DNA from: Raffaelea ambrosiae
Taxonomy: Eukaryota; Ascomycota; Sordariomycetes; Ophiostomatales; Ophiostomataceae
NCBI GenBank assembly: GCA_002778195.1
Contig: PCDI01000001.1
Span: 2,306,939 to 2,370,938, forward strand
DNA length: 64,000 bases
Direction: 5' to 3'
Positions 45,440 to 56,604 of the stretch are shown here, one piece after another (the first letter of the stretch is position 1; every line of letters begins with the position of its first letter). The position numbers were made by a program, and so were the translations under genes. The notes below the pieces were generated by a model. The model made no database searches. It was given only the letters and a program-made list of their open reading frames with translations, and was not told the DNA's origin.

Positions 45440-47187
45440 CTAATATGTGTCTTCCCAAGTATCGCTTGGCCCCGGATGCGTTGCTGTGAGCGATCCTGCT
45501 GTATGTCTCTTCCTCGGCCGCTTTTGGCTCTTTGACGACCGACTTCCTTTCGAATGAGAGGGCGGGCTATCAGACTGTCTCGGATGCTTAGCGCTGCTAA
45601 AGCTCGACGTGAAGCTCGACGCAAAATCCAGTGGTGGCGCATCCCCAAGCGCCACAGAGTCCTGACTGGGGCTTTCTGCATCACCCTCTATGAAAAGATA
45701 CTGAGGAATGGCAGTTGCTCCGCCATCGTCTCCATAGTCGTACCCGCTGTCGTCGGCGATGGATTGTTGAAGTTCTTCGTCGCCGTACCGCCACTCGGAA
45801 GGGTCAGTTGTTGGGTTGCCTTCTTCGAGAATGACGTTCTGCGAGACGGATGTTCTGGGCCGGGATGCTCTGGTGTTTGCGGCTTGGATGAAGCCGTCTC
45901 GATGTTTTTTTGCTAGGTCCCGGGCATTTCTGAATGCGGTAGCTCCTTGCAAGAAAGTCTCACGAGTGTCTGTCATACCGAATGTCCGTATCTGAGTCAT
46001 ATGGTACTCGGGCCGGTCTTCTTCGTCTGTCGGTGCCGTGGTGTGGTGGGCATACAACTGCAGTGTGCCAGTGCCGCCATGATAGGTTGAGCTGAAAGTG
46101 TGGGCCTTGCCGTCGTACTGCGGGTCCTCTTCTCTATAGTTCTGCAGGCTGTGCATGGCGCGCGAGCCAATCGCCCCGTAGTAACGTGCTTGTTGTGTAG
46201 CTATAGCCGGTGTACCTTTGGGGCCTTTTACCTCGACTGAGAAGTTGGGTACCCAGGGCCTGTCCGCTGTGGTCGATGGCATGATGTGGTGACTGAGCGT
46301 GTCACGAACCGGCCGGGCCAGCTCCCCGGAGTCTGTTCCATAATAGATGTCTGGCTCGGGCTGAACGATCGTCCCGTCTGTAAGCGGTTCGAGGTTGTTA
46401 AACCCCGTCTTAATAGCAGACGGGTGGGTAGGCTGGTAAGGCCCGAGGATGGTTGGCATGGCATATGTCATGACCTCGGCCTCGTTTTTGGCCCGGGCAT
46501 TGGCCTCTTGGAACGCTTCGAATGCGCCTTCAGAAAACTGGGACGGCGAGAGCGACGGCCTGGCAACTGTCAACGCATCTCGGACTTCTGCCAAGTCCGG
46601 CCTCTGTGAAGAGTATATAGGATGGATTTTATGGTCGGTTAAGTGGGAATCGAAGTTGGCGTCGTATGCTGATGACTTGGACTTTGTCGTTTTGGTCGTT
46701 GTTGAGGTAGAGGCGGGATCGGTAGACTTCGTCGCCCGGCTTCGCGAAGACTGGCTCGCACTCATGGCGATGGAAGGTTGGCACTTTGCTATTGGATACT
46801 AATAGACACGGTCAGCGCAGGCAAGAGAAAGTCCCATTTACGTAGTCTTCTTACCCCGCGAAGATCAGTGAGATCTGGACCGCCGTGTCGCGCAAATCGA
46901 GCAAGGTCTCTGGCAGGGGAAGTATGCACAAGATGTGCAGCTTGTTCTGTTGGCCCAGGCAGAGGCGGAGAAGGATGGTGCTGAAGACGGAGGCGGCGGT
47001 TATGCTCTTCCACGGCCCTACGTGTTAGACTAATCTCGGAGAGTCTGTCCCAGAACTCGGGAGGATATGTCCAGGATGCCCAAGCCTCGAGTTGAACCTC
47101 GCTGCGTATCTTGGTCTTCTTTGCTGGAGGTTCGGTGTCCGATCGTGACCGATCGACGTGTTGCCGCTTTCGTGGTCGTCTTGCCAT
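45440..47187 (-). CDS. DUF7924-family protein (PD-(D/E)xK-like), intact
   Basis: Two exons, 47187-46855 and 46798-45440, with a 56-nt intron (GTAAGA...TATTAG) joined in phase 0 at DLRG|YPIA, a junction block I associate with this family; 563 aa. The N-terminus is basic (RPRKRQHVDR), then YPPEFWDRLSEISLTRRAVEE and ARFARHGGPDLTDLRG. The core domain (residues about 145-385) has PDIYYG and then NFSVEVKGPKGTPAIATQQARYYG-type residues, where D and E-x-K suggest a nuclease-fold active site. The C-terminus is Ser-rich with a basic SQKRPRKRH tail. Such proteins are common in accessory, repeat-rich regions of ascomycetes; their role is unknown. No premature stops are seen, unlike its neighbours. The nuclease-like fold is inference from D/E-x-K spacing. 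Confidence 0.82.
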
Positions 47188-48589
47188 GAGTGAACCGTCA
47201 CTGGGGAACGAGACTGAGGCCGAGAGAGGAGGGGGGAAGATTCACGCCGTAGGCAGCAAAGGCCGCGGTGACGTGTGAAGGCGTCCGGCACATTTGATTG
47301 GGGACGAATAATTTAAGGACTTTGATTCTGCGACTTTATCAACCAACCGTTAGCCGCCCAGAAATCTAGCCGTCCAGTTTGAATGCCTTAGGCATTAAGT
47401 ATCACATGACTTACCCACTTCCAGGCACTCAAAATTGGGCGCCGTCATGTGATTAAAGTTGGGGAAAAAGTGAGGGGAAAACTGTTACTAAATTGATGCT
47501 CTAGGAATACCCACTTATGCTACAGCATCTGCATTCTGTATCGCCACGCCCACCTGGCGAAGATGAAGTAAACGACGATTACGTTTGATTTCTATTTTTT
47601 TTATTCTGATAATGGGAACATCGCAGTTAGAGCCTCCTGCCTCTTCTGCTATCCCACTACTCCCTATCTCACCTTTTGTAATGTTACTGACCACACTGCA
47701 ATGCTTCGCGCGAAACCCTCTAGCTCCAACCATCACTCGTTACCGTGACCTGGCCACAAGCGGCCCAACTTTCCCACGGCCTGTCTGTCTGACGACTATG
47801 CCTCCCTGGCGGCTTCAACCCCAGCGTCGCCTCCACATTATCTGCCACCTCAAAAACGTCCGACTCTGCCTCCGGCGGCCAGCGAGGCACCACCTCTACA
47901 TCCACCCTACCAGCGCCTGGCCAGCACACCGTCATAACTACCCCACGAGGAACCCCTCTGCTGGTGGGCACCTCTCGAGACCGTCTATCTAGTGGCGGCG
48001 CCATAACTGCACCTTCGAGGGGGACCGGCGCTATCTAGAAATCGAGGTGCAACCCGAGACGGCCAATATCGCTTGCACAGCTGGTCAATGAATGATGTGG
48101 CACATTCTACCCAAATAGCAGCAAGCTTAGTGTCCAATTCTGCAGTGCGTTCTTTTGGTCTTATTTCTCGTATTTTGCTCGCTATTTTTTGACAAGACCA
48201 AAGCCCGAACCGAAAACTCAAACTCAAAGCCACTGATATAATGATACATGGGTTTTACACAAGGCGTCCAAGGTGCAATTATCTTACTCTTCTCCCCATC
48301 TACATGCTCTTACTTATCTTCGCCCAAAACACCGAGCATAACTTCTTCATGCCTAGCAACCAAATTGACGTATCGAAGCCGAGAAAGACTATCGCCTACA
48401 TGCTGCCCTCTCTACCGCCGCCCAAGGAGTATACCATAGTGTCTAATCGTCGTGTTATGCTCTTAAAGAGAATATTCCGGTGGATCGAAGTGATTTCATA
48501 AGGTCCTGTATATTTTCCAGCTTTGGATGAGGTTCACCTTTGTTGTAAACCTCATGCCCCGTAGCTCTTTAGCCGTGTGACTCATTAGC
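47188..48589. other. Interval inside the accessory island with unassigned remnants
   Basis: The upstream side of the DUF7924 gene. At 47401-47453 ATCACATGAC and GTCATGTGAT form a 10-bp inverted repeat. Minus-strand ORFs at 47720-48004 and 47985-48233 have protein-like composition (for example KERTAELDTKLAAIWVECA) and may be fragments of an unidentified coding sequence. No family recognised. Confidence 0.35.
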
Positions 48590-48943
48590 TTAACACACTC
48601 GCGGCTGGCCATAGTGGGCTTCAAATTGCCAGCCCATCCGCCTAGTAAGACGACAGCCAAGTAGATCGGTGGTACGTAGCATAACAGTTGCCTTCGGGAG
48701 AATGAGTTCTAACATGCCCCCCTCCGGGATTGAATATTCGATAATCTGTAGTCCGAAAATTAATGCCAATTTGTTCTCTTGCAAATAGCCACCGAGTTCA
48801 GAAAGAAAGGCACTGTTAACACAAAACAGGTCGGGCATCGGACCTTTTTGGTACTCGTATGGGTGAAAAATGCCGTCTGTGAGGGCGAATATATGCCCAT
48901 ACACGTCGCTGAGATTAATCGCCTCGATCGCTATGACTTCAGG
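48590..48943 (-). pseudogene. Fragment of an accessory hypothetical protein
   Basis: A minus-strand frame open from a TGA at 48944-48946 to TAG 48590 reads VYGHIFALTDGIFHPYEY, then PMPDLFCVNSAFLSELGGYL, and a hydrophobic-rich LILPKATVMLRTTDLLGCRL block. It resembles, from memory, a short hypothetical protein family frequent in repeat-rich parts of ascomycete genomes (G-H-I...DG.F.PYEY...GPMPD; GTVML; GC..TR..GW.FE). No start codon context and no upstream exon were found, so it is treated as a remnant. Function unknown. Confidence 0.4.
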
Positions 48944-49046
48944 TCAAGATGGTTCGAAAATCCTGTCTCGATTCATAAAGGTATACTCTGCTTACTAGAA
49001 AGTAGTCCCCACTTAACAAACAAAAATGATTTCATCCGCAACTGGT

Positions 49047-52000
49047 TCAAAGCTCTGACGTGTTCCCTCTCCTGCGTGCCTCAAACTCTCTAATCCGCTC
49101 ATAGCTTATGGTTGATTCCTTCTCCCAAGAATTTTCGGAGCCAAAAAGTCCCTTCCACCTCACGAAGTACTCAGCCCTTCCCCGATGTATCCGTTTGTCG
49201 AGCAGATCCACCCCCCAATGGTTCCCTCCATACTTCGAGTAGGCTGTGTCAAACGTATCGACCAGTTCAATACTTATGTCCTTTCGTTTCTCCCACGAGT
49301 TAGCTTCATCAAAGAAGCCTTTCCACTTCACAAGGTATAGAACTCTTCTCCCTTGCTTCCATTTAGCAAGCAATGCCTCGACCTCCCATATGTCGTCCTC
49401 CTCGTCGATTGCGGCAGGTTTGAGGGGCCCGCCATCGTCGTTGCCTCCTCGGCCGACAGAATGAGACTCTATCACCACTCCTTCCATGCGCTCGGCAGAT
49501 GGCAAGTCCGTTCGAAGCTCCGGATCAACCGACTCAATGGGGACTGTAGACAAATGTGAAGTAACCCGCAGGCTTTCACTTGCCCGTTTCCCCGGAAATG
49601 CGCCTTGGTTGCCATGTACAGCAATGATATCCGTTGAATCGACAGGATCGGAGATCTGAGAGAGGGGAGGTTGAATATCAGATGTACTCCCCTCACATTT
49701 ATCCTCGAGAGTCGTTTGAAACATGTCATGAGAGATGAGAGACAGCGCTGTGTCGGCCTAACATTCTCGTCCCTCCGTCCAGCCCCATGCGTTAAGGCCG
49801 TTCGGTGACCATGAAGACGAAGAGGGAGATGTGGTGTGCTCGTTAGCGCAAAGGTTCTCCCCATCAGCGAAGCTAAGAGATGGTGATGAAATCGACGCGA
49901 TTGACGGGCATACTTCAAAAAGAGAATCGACGTCAAAAACTGAGGACTGGGGCGTACCGGTGCCGAAGGAGTTGATGCTTGTTTTCGGTCCACTACTACA
50001 AGGGCTAAAAGGAATCGGCGTGGGCCAAATAGATCTGGCCTCCGGCTTGGTGCTTTCTGTTAATGTCGACTTGAAGCTGCCAATATATTTCTCGACGTGA
50101 ACTCGGCGACGCTTTTTCTCGACAGGGGAACGTCCCCTATTCACAAAGACATCCCGTTCTTTTTCGGTCTTCGTCTTAACGCTTCGGGGGGGATAGCTGT
50201 GAGCATCTTGGAGATGATACCATAAGTCCTGCTCCAACTCGTATGCTGTGAAGCAATCGGGGTCCGAACACGAAAGCACCTTCGCCGTACCAAGCTTCCC
50301 CACATATGTAGGGAAGCAATCGTTAATTTGTTTCTCCCAACTCACTTGCTTCCTAAAACCGTACAACCGTCGAGAGGGAGGCAGCCGTTCGTTATACATA
50401 CATATCATGCATCTTTCGGCGTAAACGATGGCTCGGCGGAACTTGACGAAGTCGCAGCGCAAAGGTAGTTCGTGTCTGTCGATGTGCTCTTAGCAATAGC
50501 TTTCCCATGACTTTAAGCCTGCCACTGCACGGTGACATATAGAGCAAAATTCGACGAACTTATGTCCTCCCTTGTGGTACGCCATAGAGCATTCGAAGAC
50601 GTGCTTCCATCTATAGTCAATATGTATCCTAGAGTAGGTGAACGCGTTAGCAATGAGAAGCCGAATTCGGCTCTGAATTTGTCCTTACCGTTCGAGGTCC
50701 ACTCCACAATATAGCACTGAACATTTGTCCTACCACAGCCGGAGTGACGGTTAATAAGCAACTCGGCAGTTGCTCTTCAAAAGAGAAAGAAGATCCTTAA
50801 CAGCCAATACACCCTCCGAGCTTCGTAACGGAGAAACGGAGAAGAGCGCATGTAAGAGTCTTTCGCGTTCTAACATCATATGTCGAAGGCGATCGAACCA
50901 AGAACGGTCTTGGTTTACATAATACCTCCCTTTCCCTTCGCGCTCCTCCGGGTGCATCCGGTCCTAAGTACTACGGACTCTATTCAGCTCTTTTTTCTCA
51001 AGCATGCGTCTTTGCTTAAGAAGTGCCGTCCGAATTTTAGCATTCGTCTCAAAAGAGAGATCCTCAAGCTTCTTTGTGATAGCAACGTAATCTTCCCTCT
51101 GTCTTAGCTCGTCCTATGTCTTTGCAAGCAACGACAGGAAAAGTTCAAGGTTTCTCTTCACAATCATAAACCGGAAGTCCTTAGCTTAGTCGCTTCGAAG
51201 AGGCAGTTTAAAGAAGCCTCTTAGACTATCCACGACAGTGATAGAGCTCAAATAGTCTCTTGTTATAGTCATTTGGTTCGTGTGTGCGGCGAACTTCATC
51301 AACTCGTCTTTCGAGTAACCATTACCTAAACTCCGATTAGCTGACTGGGATACAGAGCAATGGGTAAAAAGACCTACTTATAGCTTGGATGAGGCTCTCC
51401 CGGCGGATGCCGTGTACTATCACCGGCTGTTCCATTCCTACCCGCAGTAACAATTGCTTGACCTGAGTGTAGAACGCAAAAGCTGACTAGATCTTCTGAG
51501 TCGGACCGTCTAGTGACATTTCCGAAAAGACAGGGAGATCCAAAGCGTGGACGTGATCAACCCATTCAAGAACCCAATACTTTTGGTCCGTTGGCGGTTT
51601 GACGGCCAAGACCTGTTCGATAATGTCGTACTTTTGAATGCTCCCGCGGCGAGGAATATAACTAGCATAAAGAGCATTGGATTAACAATGAGAAGCTGGT
51701 CGGGTAAATGCTCATACAAAATGTGTGTTAGCCTGTCCCCGGCCGCCTTATTAACGTCCAAACCACGTTTTTCTGTTGGGATGTCTAAGCTCACCTCTAC
51801 TGTTCCTTGTCATGCATTCCTTTAGCAAATTCTCTCCTCAGACTGAAACGTAATTCTGGCTTGCTATCCTTCCATACGACTAGCATTTTAGTATCCTATG
51901 CGTATTAGCGCAAGTCTTCGAAGGTTTATCGTAATACTAACCTTATAACGCAGCCCTTTGCTAGTTCCTCTCCGAGTAAACCCCTTGCTAATCTCGCCTA

Positions 52001-52672
52001 CTCTGGCTAATGTGAAAACATAACACTTCAGCTTGGCACTGATGAGCACCCGGTATCCGTCGTGGACATATTCATGGCCGTCACTCTGCTAAAGCTGTCT
52101 CTCCATGTACATGTAGTTCTCGAGGGTGAGATAGGTCTTTGGCCGTGTGGCCGTTAACAAGCCGAGTTTCTTTTTCAGTGGACCCTTGATGTACTGTCCC
52201 ATAGTCAGTGCCAAAGTTGTGACGATAGTGAAGGAACGAGGAACTTACGTTGGTGATGGAATCTATGTGATCTTTGAAAATCAAGGACTTGGGATTGTTT
52301 ATATTCTAACCGAAGACGAAGCATCGGAAGTAGTTCCGTACGGTTTGAACAGTCGGTTTCCCGTTTGGATCGAGCAACCCTTTGATGGGCTTGGCCATGA
52401 ACTCGGCGAAATGTTGCAGAGTTTTCAAATGGTAGGGAGTGGCTTCGGGGTGTGTGGTTTTGTACCTTGAAGAATGTTAATTCCAATCAGGACCGAGCGG
52501 CTGGAAACGCAACTTACTCAAGCCACAGCTCCATCTGCACATCGTATCTTTCCTTGGTGTAATCCAAGACATCCCGTGGGACAGGGTTATCGTCAACATC
52601 AGTGTCATCGTCATTGAAGCCATTCTCCTCAGCATATCTCCTCTTCTCCTCTGCCGTCCTTTTCCTGCCCAT
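49047..52672 (-). pseudogene. Decayed DUF3435 tyrosine-recombinase-like gene with C2H2 finger and two chromodomains
   Basis: Start at 52672 (MGRKRTAEEK). Introns 52466-52517 and 52194-52248 are still intact and in phase. The recombinase part keeps the boxes of the tyrosine recombinase fold: ARVGEI (about 51990-52007), H-x-x-R as HGIRRE (51403-51414), AAHTNQ and the putative nucleophile Tyr in TRDYL (51252-51254). Also visible is LIVNPMLFMLVIFLAAGAF, typical of DUF3435 proteins. After a charged helical stretch come C-x4-C-x12-H-x4-H (about 50199-50270), a Ser/Pro linker, and chromodomains at about 49269-49394 (YLVKWKGF...SWEK) and 49104-49214 (YFVRWKGL...SWEK). Premature stops lie at 52306, 52089, 51797, 51487, 51186, 51114, 50964, 50751 and 49758, with a frameshift near 51630-51634. 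DUF3435 includes the recombinases that mobilise Starships; whether this subfamily was a true captain is uncertain. Confidence 0.8.
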
Positions 52673-53680
52673 CTTCGGCGACAACTTCCACCGAGGGTGC
52701 AGAAGGACCAAAACAGTCGGTAGCCGGTAGGGCAAATGAAGGCGTGGCGATCCGCTGTGGTGTCTCAAGGGCGCCAAAAGCTGGATCTGACGGTTGACGG
52801 AGAATAGAATGGCCCACACCCGTAATAGGCACGGAGGGGGAACTGGAAGAATGAGAATTGAGAGAATAAAGAAATGGAGAGTAATCGCGGGACCTGAACT
52901 GGGTTTATATGGGAGGACTCTCAGATTGGGTGGATGGGTGCCCATCGAGTCCTCGGGCGGAAGAGAGCCCATTTCTGGGAGACCAGGTGGCCCAAACGAA
53001 AAGTTGGAATTTTTCATTTTCAGAACTCCAGGGAGTCGCCAAGCACAGCCCATTTGTCTAAACCAGTTTTGGTTGTTTTCCTGATCATGCCCTGAGTAGC
53101 GCCTGAGTAAAAGCGGCGAGGGGTGGTGTGGTTGGCAGGGGTTGGTGAGGGCAATCGATGCGTAAAGCAACAAAGAAAGCATCCTCCGCATTTTCCATGG
53201 AAACTCACATAATGACTGGTCGTATTTGCTCTCTTGTTTCACGACTACCAACTCGCAAACCTATCGCCACGGAGTGTTGCACCACACGCCACCACTCGCC
53301 AGTCCTTTGCACGACGATATGCCCTGCCTAGCGAACAACTGATGAGGCTCGCCGCTTTGCTTGGAGCATGCGAACGCGGTAGCACACACAGACAACGAAA
53401 AGAAGGTGGCAAGAAAATGGGATATTGGGAGGGCCTTTGTAGAGGAAACCAAGCGTTTATGACAGGCTGTTGGCTGGGAACATGGAAGCAGGTGTGGCCC
53501 GCTCTGGCTTCACAACAGGAGCATATAAAAAGCTGGTGGCCAGATAGCAAAGACTACAAAACAAGTGCTTGTGGATGCCGACATGCACAAGCAAATTGAC
53601 TGGGGCTTTTCTGTCTTCGTATAATACTGAGCCCTGCATTCTGCCCTCCTCTTCTTCTCCTCCTTCTTGGTCTGTTCACC
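52673..53680. promoter_or_regulatory. Divergent interval at the right edge of the island
   Basis: About 1 kb between the start of the recombinase pseudogene (minus) and ATG 53681 (plus). The minus-strand frame is open through it to 53251 but reads as leader. If the island is a mobile element, its right boundary should lie here; no target duplication or terminal repeat could be recognised by eye. Confidence 0.4.
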
Positions 53681-55608
53681 ATGTTCGGCTGCTATCCTCC
53701 GTACGGCTATCAGCCTCATGCGCATACCCAAGTACAGACAAATCCGCACGGGACTCTCTGGACGTCGTCCTTTCCGCCGCCGACCGGTCCGGACTTTGCC
53801 TATTGGCAGGCCTTGGGCAACTACTACGCGGCACCCTACCGACACCACGGTTACTACCACGGCAGGTCCAGGATGGACTCCTCCGCCCACAACGCCCGCC
53901 TCCGCGACGAGCTCAGCCGCCGGAACGCCGAGATCAAGGACATGGGCGAACGCATCGAGGCCCTCCGCGCCGCTCTCCGCAAAAACGACGACGACGGCTA
54001 CTATCTCTACAACCTCCGCCAGGACTGCGTCCGCGACATCGCTTCGCTGCGGTGCCAGCTGGACAGAGCCCGCCAGGAGGCGAGCCGCAGCCTGCTGGAC
54101 TACCAGGGAAAGGCCATCCAGCAGGAACAGGAGATCCAGGCGCTGAGACAGCAGCTGCGGGACCGGGATCTGCACGACGCGGCGAGGCAGCGCTACAGAG
54201 GCGTCGACGTGGCTGCGCACCACCTGAGCGAGCCACCCGTCGTGCTCGACATGAGCGACTTGTACGCGTTCCGTTCTTCTCCTGGCCGGTCTTTTACGTT
54301 TGACCGTTGTTGCTGGCTTTTCATTCTCATCTGATCTCCTCTTTGTCAAGGCCCGTCTCTTCGAAAGTGCTAACACGCAGGTACCCCCCTTGTCTCAGCG
54401 AGGCTGTCCTCCAACCTTTTGCCGACCGCTGCCACGACGTGGCCAGACTCCACAGCGGCGACCTCGGCCCCCTTCGTGTCAGCCACTCTCCCATCCCGCA
54501 GCTGCTCCCGGGGTCGTCGTCGTCGTCGTCGCCGTCCGAGCATGCCCTGCTGATGCGCTGCGCCACGGTCGAGACCATCCTCGCCAGGGCGCTCCTGGAC
54601 CACATCTTTGTGGACGCGTACCAGCCGGCTCCAGTTGACGACAACGACCAATTCTACTACTACGACCGGTATCGACATGTGCGCTCGGACTGCCGTCCCC
54701 CCCCCGCCGGCGGCGACTCGGGCCATCGGCGGCAGCGGCGCCACCACCGCCGCGGCCTCGCATTCTCCGCCGCCACCTACGCGGCCGTCGTCGAGAAGGC
54801 CGTGGACGACGTGCTGCGCACGATCCATGCCAGCCGTATCGACCCCGGGGAGGCCGCGCATCCGTCGGGGACCCGCCACTCTGGCGCTGCTGCCTCCTCC
54901 AGCTCCTCTCCGTTCGTGGACGACCTGCGCGAGCTCTTCCGCAACGGGATCGACATCTGGGCGCCCGTCCACGCCAAGGCGGCCCAGGCAGACTGCAGGC
55001 TGTGGGCCAGCCTGAACCCGAAGCCGGGCCGCTGGGCTTCGGACGAAGACATGCGGCCCGTCTACGGTGGCCGGGGCCGGTACGAGCGCCTCCACGACTT
55101 CCACCACTCTCGGCCGTCTCCTCCTCCTCCTCCCGTGATTGTTCCGCTCTTCCCACAGATCTTCCTGGAGTGCGCGCCCCCAACCGGTGGCCGCAACAAC
55201 AAACACAACAACAGTGGTAGGCGCCACGAACTCATCTTCCACGGGTTGGCTCTGTGGTCAGACCAGAGGGCGTTCGTGCTGGCCCGCGAGGAGCAGGAAG
55301 AGCAGTCCCGGCGTCTGCACTCGGACGGCTGGTACCGCCACCGCCACCGCCGCCGGCGACGGTCGTCCAGCCGCCCGTTTGCTGCGTACTACTACTACGA
55401 CGACGAGGATGAGGGCAACCAGGCCGACCAGGAAGACCATGAAGCCTTGGGAGGAGATGACGAAGACGGCCACGCCCACGACCCAGACTTCCACCCGCCG
55501 CGGCGAAACAGCACCACCCCGTCGGACATGGCCACGGCCGGGTCGACGTACCTGGACAGTGACACGTCGTCCACCTTTAGCACTGCTGGCAGCATTCAGT
55601 CCCATTAG
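53681..55608 (+). CDS. Coiled-coil, low-complexity hypothetical protein
   Basis: Two exons, 53681-54261 and 54381-55608, give 602 aa. The 119-nt intron (GTACGC...GTGCTAAC...CGCAG) has a canonical branch site and joins at MSDL|YPPCLSEAV; a weaker donor at about 54288 is an alternative. Residues 1-60 are Tyr/His/Pro-rich; about 65-180 form a coiled coil (RDELSRRNAEIKDMGERIEALR, then repeated Gln/Arg/Glu heptads). The second exon holds a Ser run, histidine/arginine-rich stretches, a helical segment (AVVEKAVDDVLRTIHASRID), and an acidic, Tyr-rich, Ser/Thr-rich tail. No recognised domain. Function unknown. Strong GC bias at third positions supports coding, unlike the neighbouring island. Confidence 0.75.
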
Positions 55609-56282
55609 ACACAAAGGGGAGGGGCTGGGGCCTAATGTTGCCTCTGGTCATGGTGGCCAATCATGGTAAAGACAAAAAACAAGTACAAAGAAAACAACTG
55701 CCGGCTCCGCATTTTCCGTTGATGACCAACGCGCAGGTCATGTCCATTTTAATTTTAGAGTGGTAGGTGTTGGCTGATGACCAGAGGTGAATCGGAGTCA
55801 CTGTGATTGGCTAGAAAGCCTGGATTGTTCGTGGTCTGATTGGCTGGAGATCATCTCAGATCTTATCGATGGCCAATTGGAGATGTTCTGATGACCAGCT
55901 GGGCCGGCGGATCTTTCTCGATCCAGGCTGAAAGAACCCGGCCAGTGTTAGTTATGGGCTGTTTTCGCGGTTGGTGGTCATACAATCTCTTGTCTGTGAC
56001 TCGTTCTGGAACCGGGCTTGTTGGGACACGGCTCTTGCATAAATAGAAAGCCCTTTTCCTCTCTTCTTCCTTCTCCCGTTTTCATCTTCCCATCATCCAA
56101 TCCAATTCACCAAGTCTCCAACTTCAAGACTCACTTCAAACCACACACACACACTCTCTCTCAACTGTCTTACACACTCAACCGTGTACACTTTTTTCCG
56201 CTCTTCCTTCTTTTTTTCCTAATCCGGAAATTCGCCCAGCCTCGTCTTCCTGACCAGCTTTTTTTTTTTCCAATCCTTCGAA
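55609..56282. promoter_or_regulatory. Promoter and 5' leader of the metallothionein-like gene
   Basis: 670 bp with a TATA-like CATAAATAGA at 56038-56047 followed by a roughly 230-nt CT/CA-rich leader to ATG 56283. Repeated GATGACCA/TTGGCTGG-like short words occur at 55760-55890. Confidence 0.45.
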
Positions 56283-56604
56283 ATGGCCTCTTCTACATGC
56301 TGCGGCAAGGGCGGTTCTGAGTGCATCTGTGGTATGTCTGACTTTTTTTTTTTTTTAAAAAAAGAAAAGAAAAGAAAAGCTCCTCATGGCAGTCTTCTCG
56401 CTAACATGTTCTCTCCCAGCCCAACAAGCCACCTGCTCGTGCGGCAAGCGCTCCGCTCTCCAGTGCAACTGCGACCAGGCGGCCACGGAGAACTCCACGG
56501 CCGGCGACCGGTGCTCGTGCGGCTCACGGCCGGCGGATGCCTGCACGTGCTCCTCTTCGTCGTCGGTGAACTCGGAGAATGAGATCGACTTCACGTCCAA
56601 ATAA
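56283..56604 (+). CDS. Small Cys-rich metallothionein-like protein
   Basis: Two exons, 56283-56331 and 56420-56604, joined by an 88-nt intron (GTATGT...TCCCAG), give 77 aa. Twelve cysteines occur mostly as C-x-C pairs: one CC, then CIC, CSC, CNC, CSC and CTC, with CSCGKRSALQCNC as the clearest block; the tail is Ser/Glu/Asp-rich (ENEIDFTSK). The layout, with 'ATCSCGK' and 'NEIDFT' blocks, matches a short ascomycete family annotated as copper-metallothionein-like (DUF7871 type). Such peptides bind Cu(I) or Zn in the cytosol. Short length, TATA-like element and compact leader are consistent with inducible expression. Metal specificity cannot be deduced. Confidence 0.85.

Noticed and set aside
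49758..49820. Intron that would remove the TAG between the zinc-finger and chromodomain ORFs
   Set aside because: The only candidate (GTCACC...ACACAG, 62 nt) has a poor donor and breaks the frame, whereas the two ORFs are already in the same frame; nonsense mutation is simpler.
52673..53251. N-terminal extension of the recombinase frame
   Set aside because: Family-like sequence begins only at MGRKRTAEEK; the upstream 193 codons have leader-like composition.
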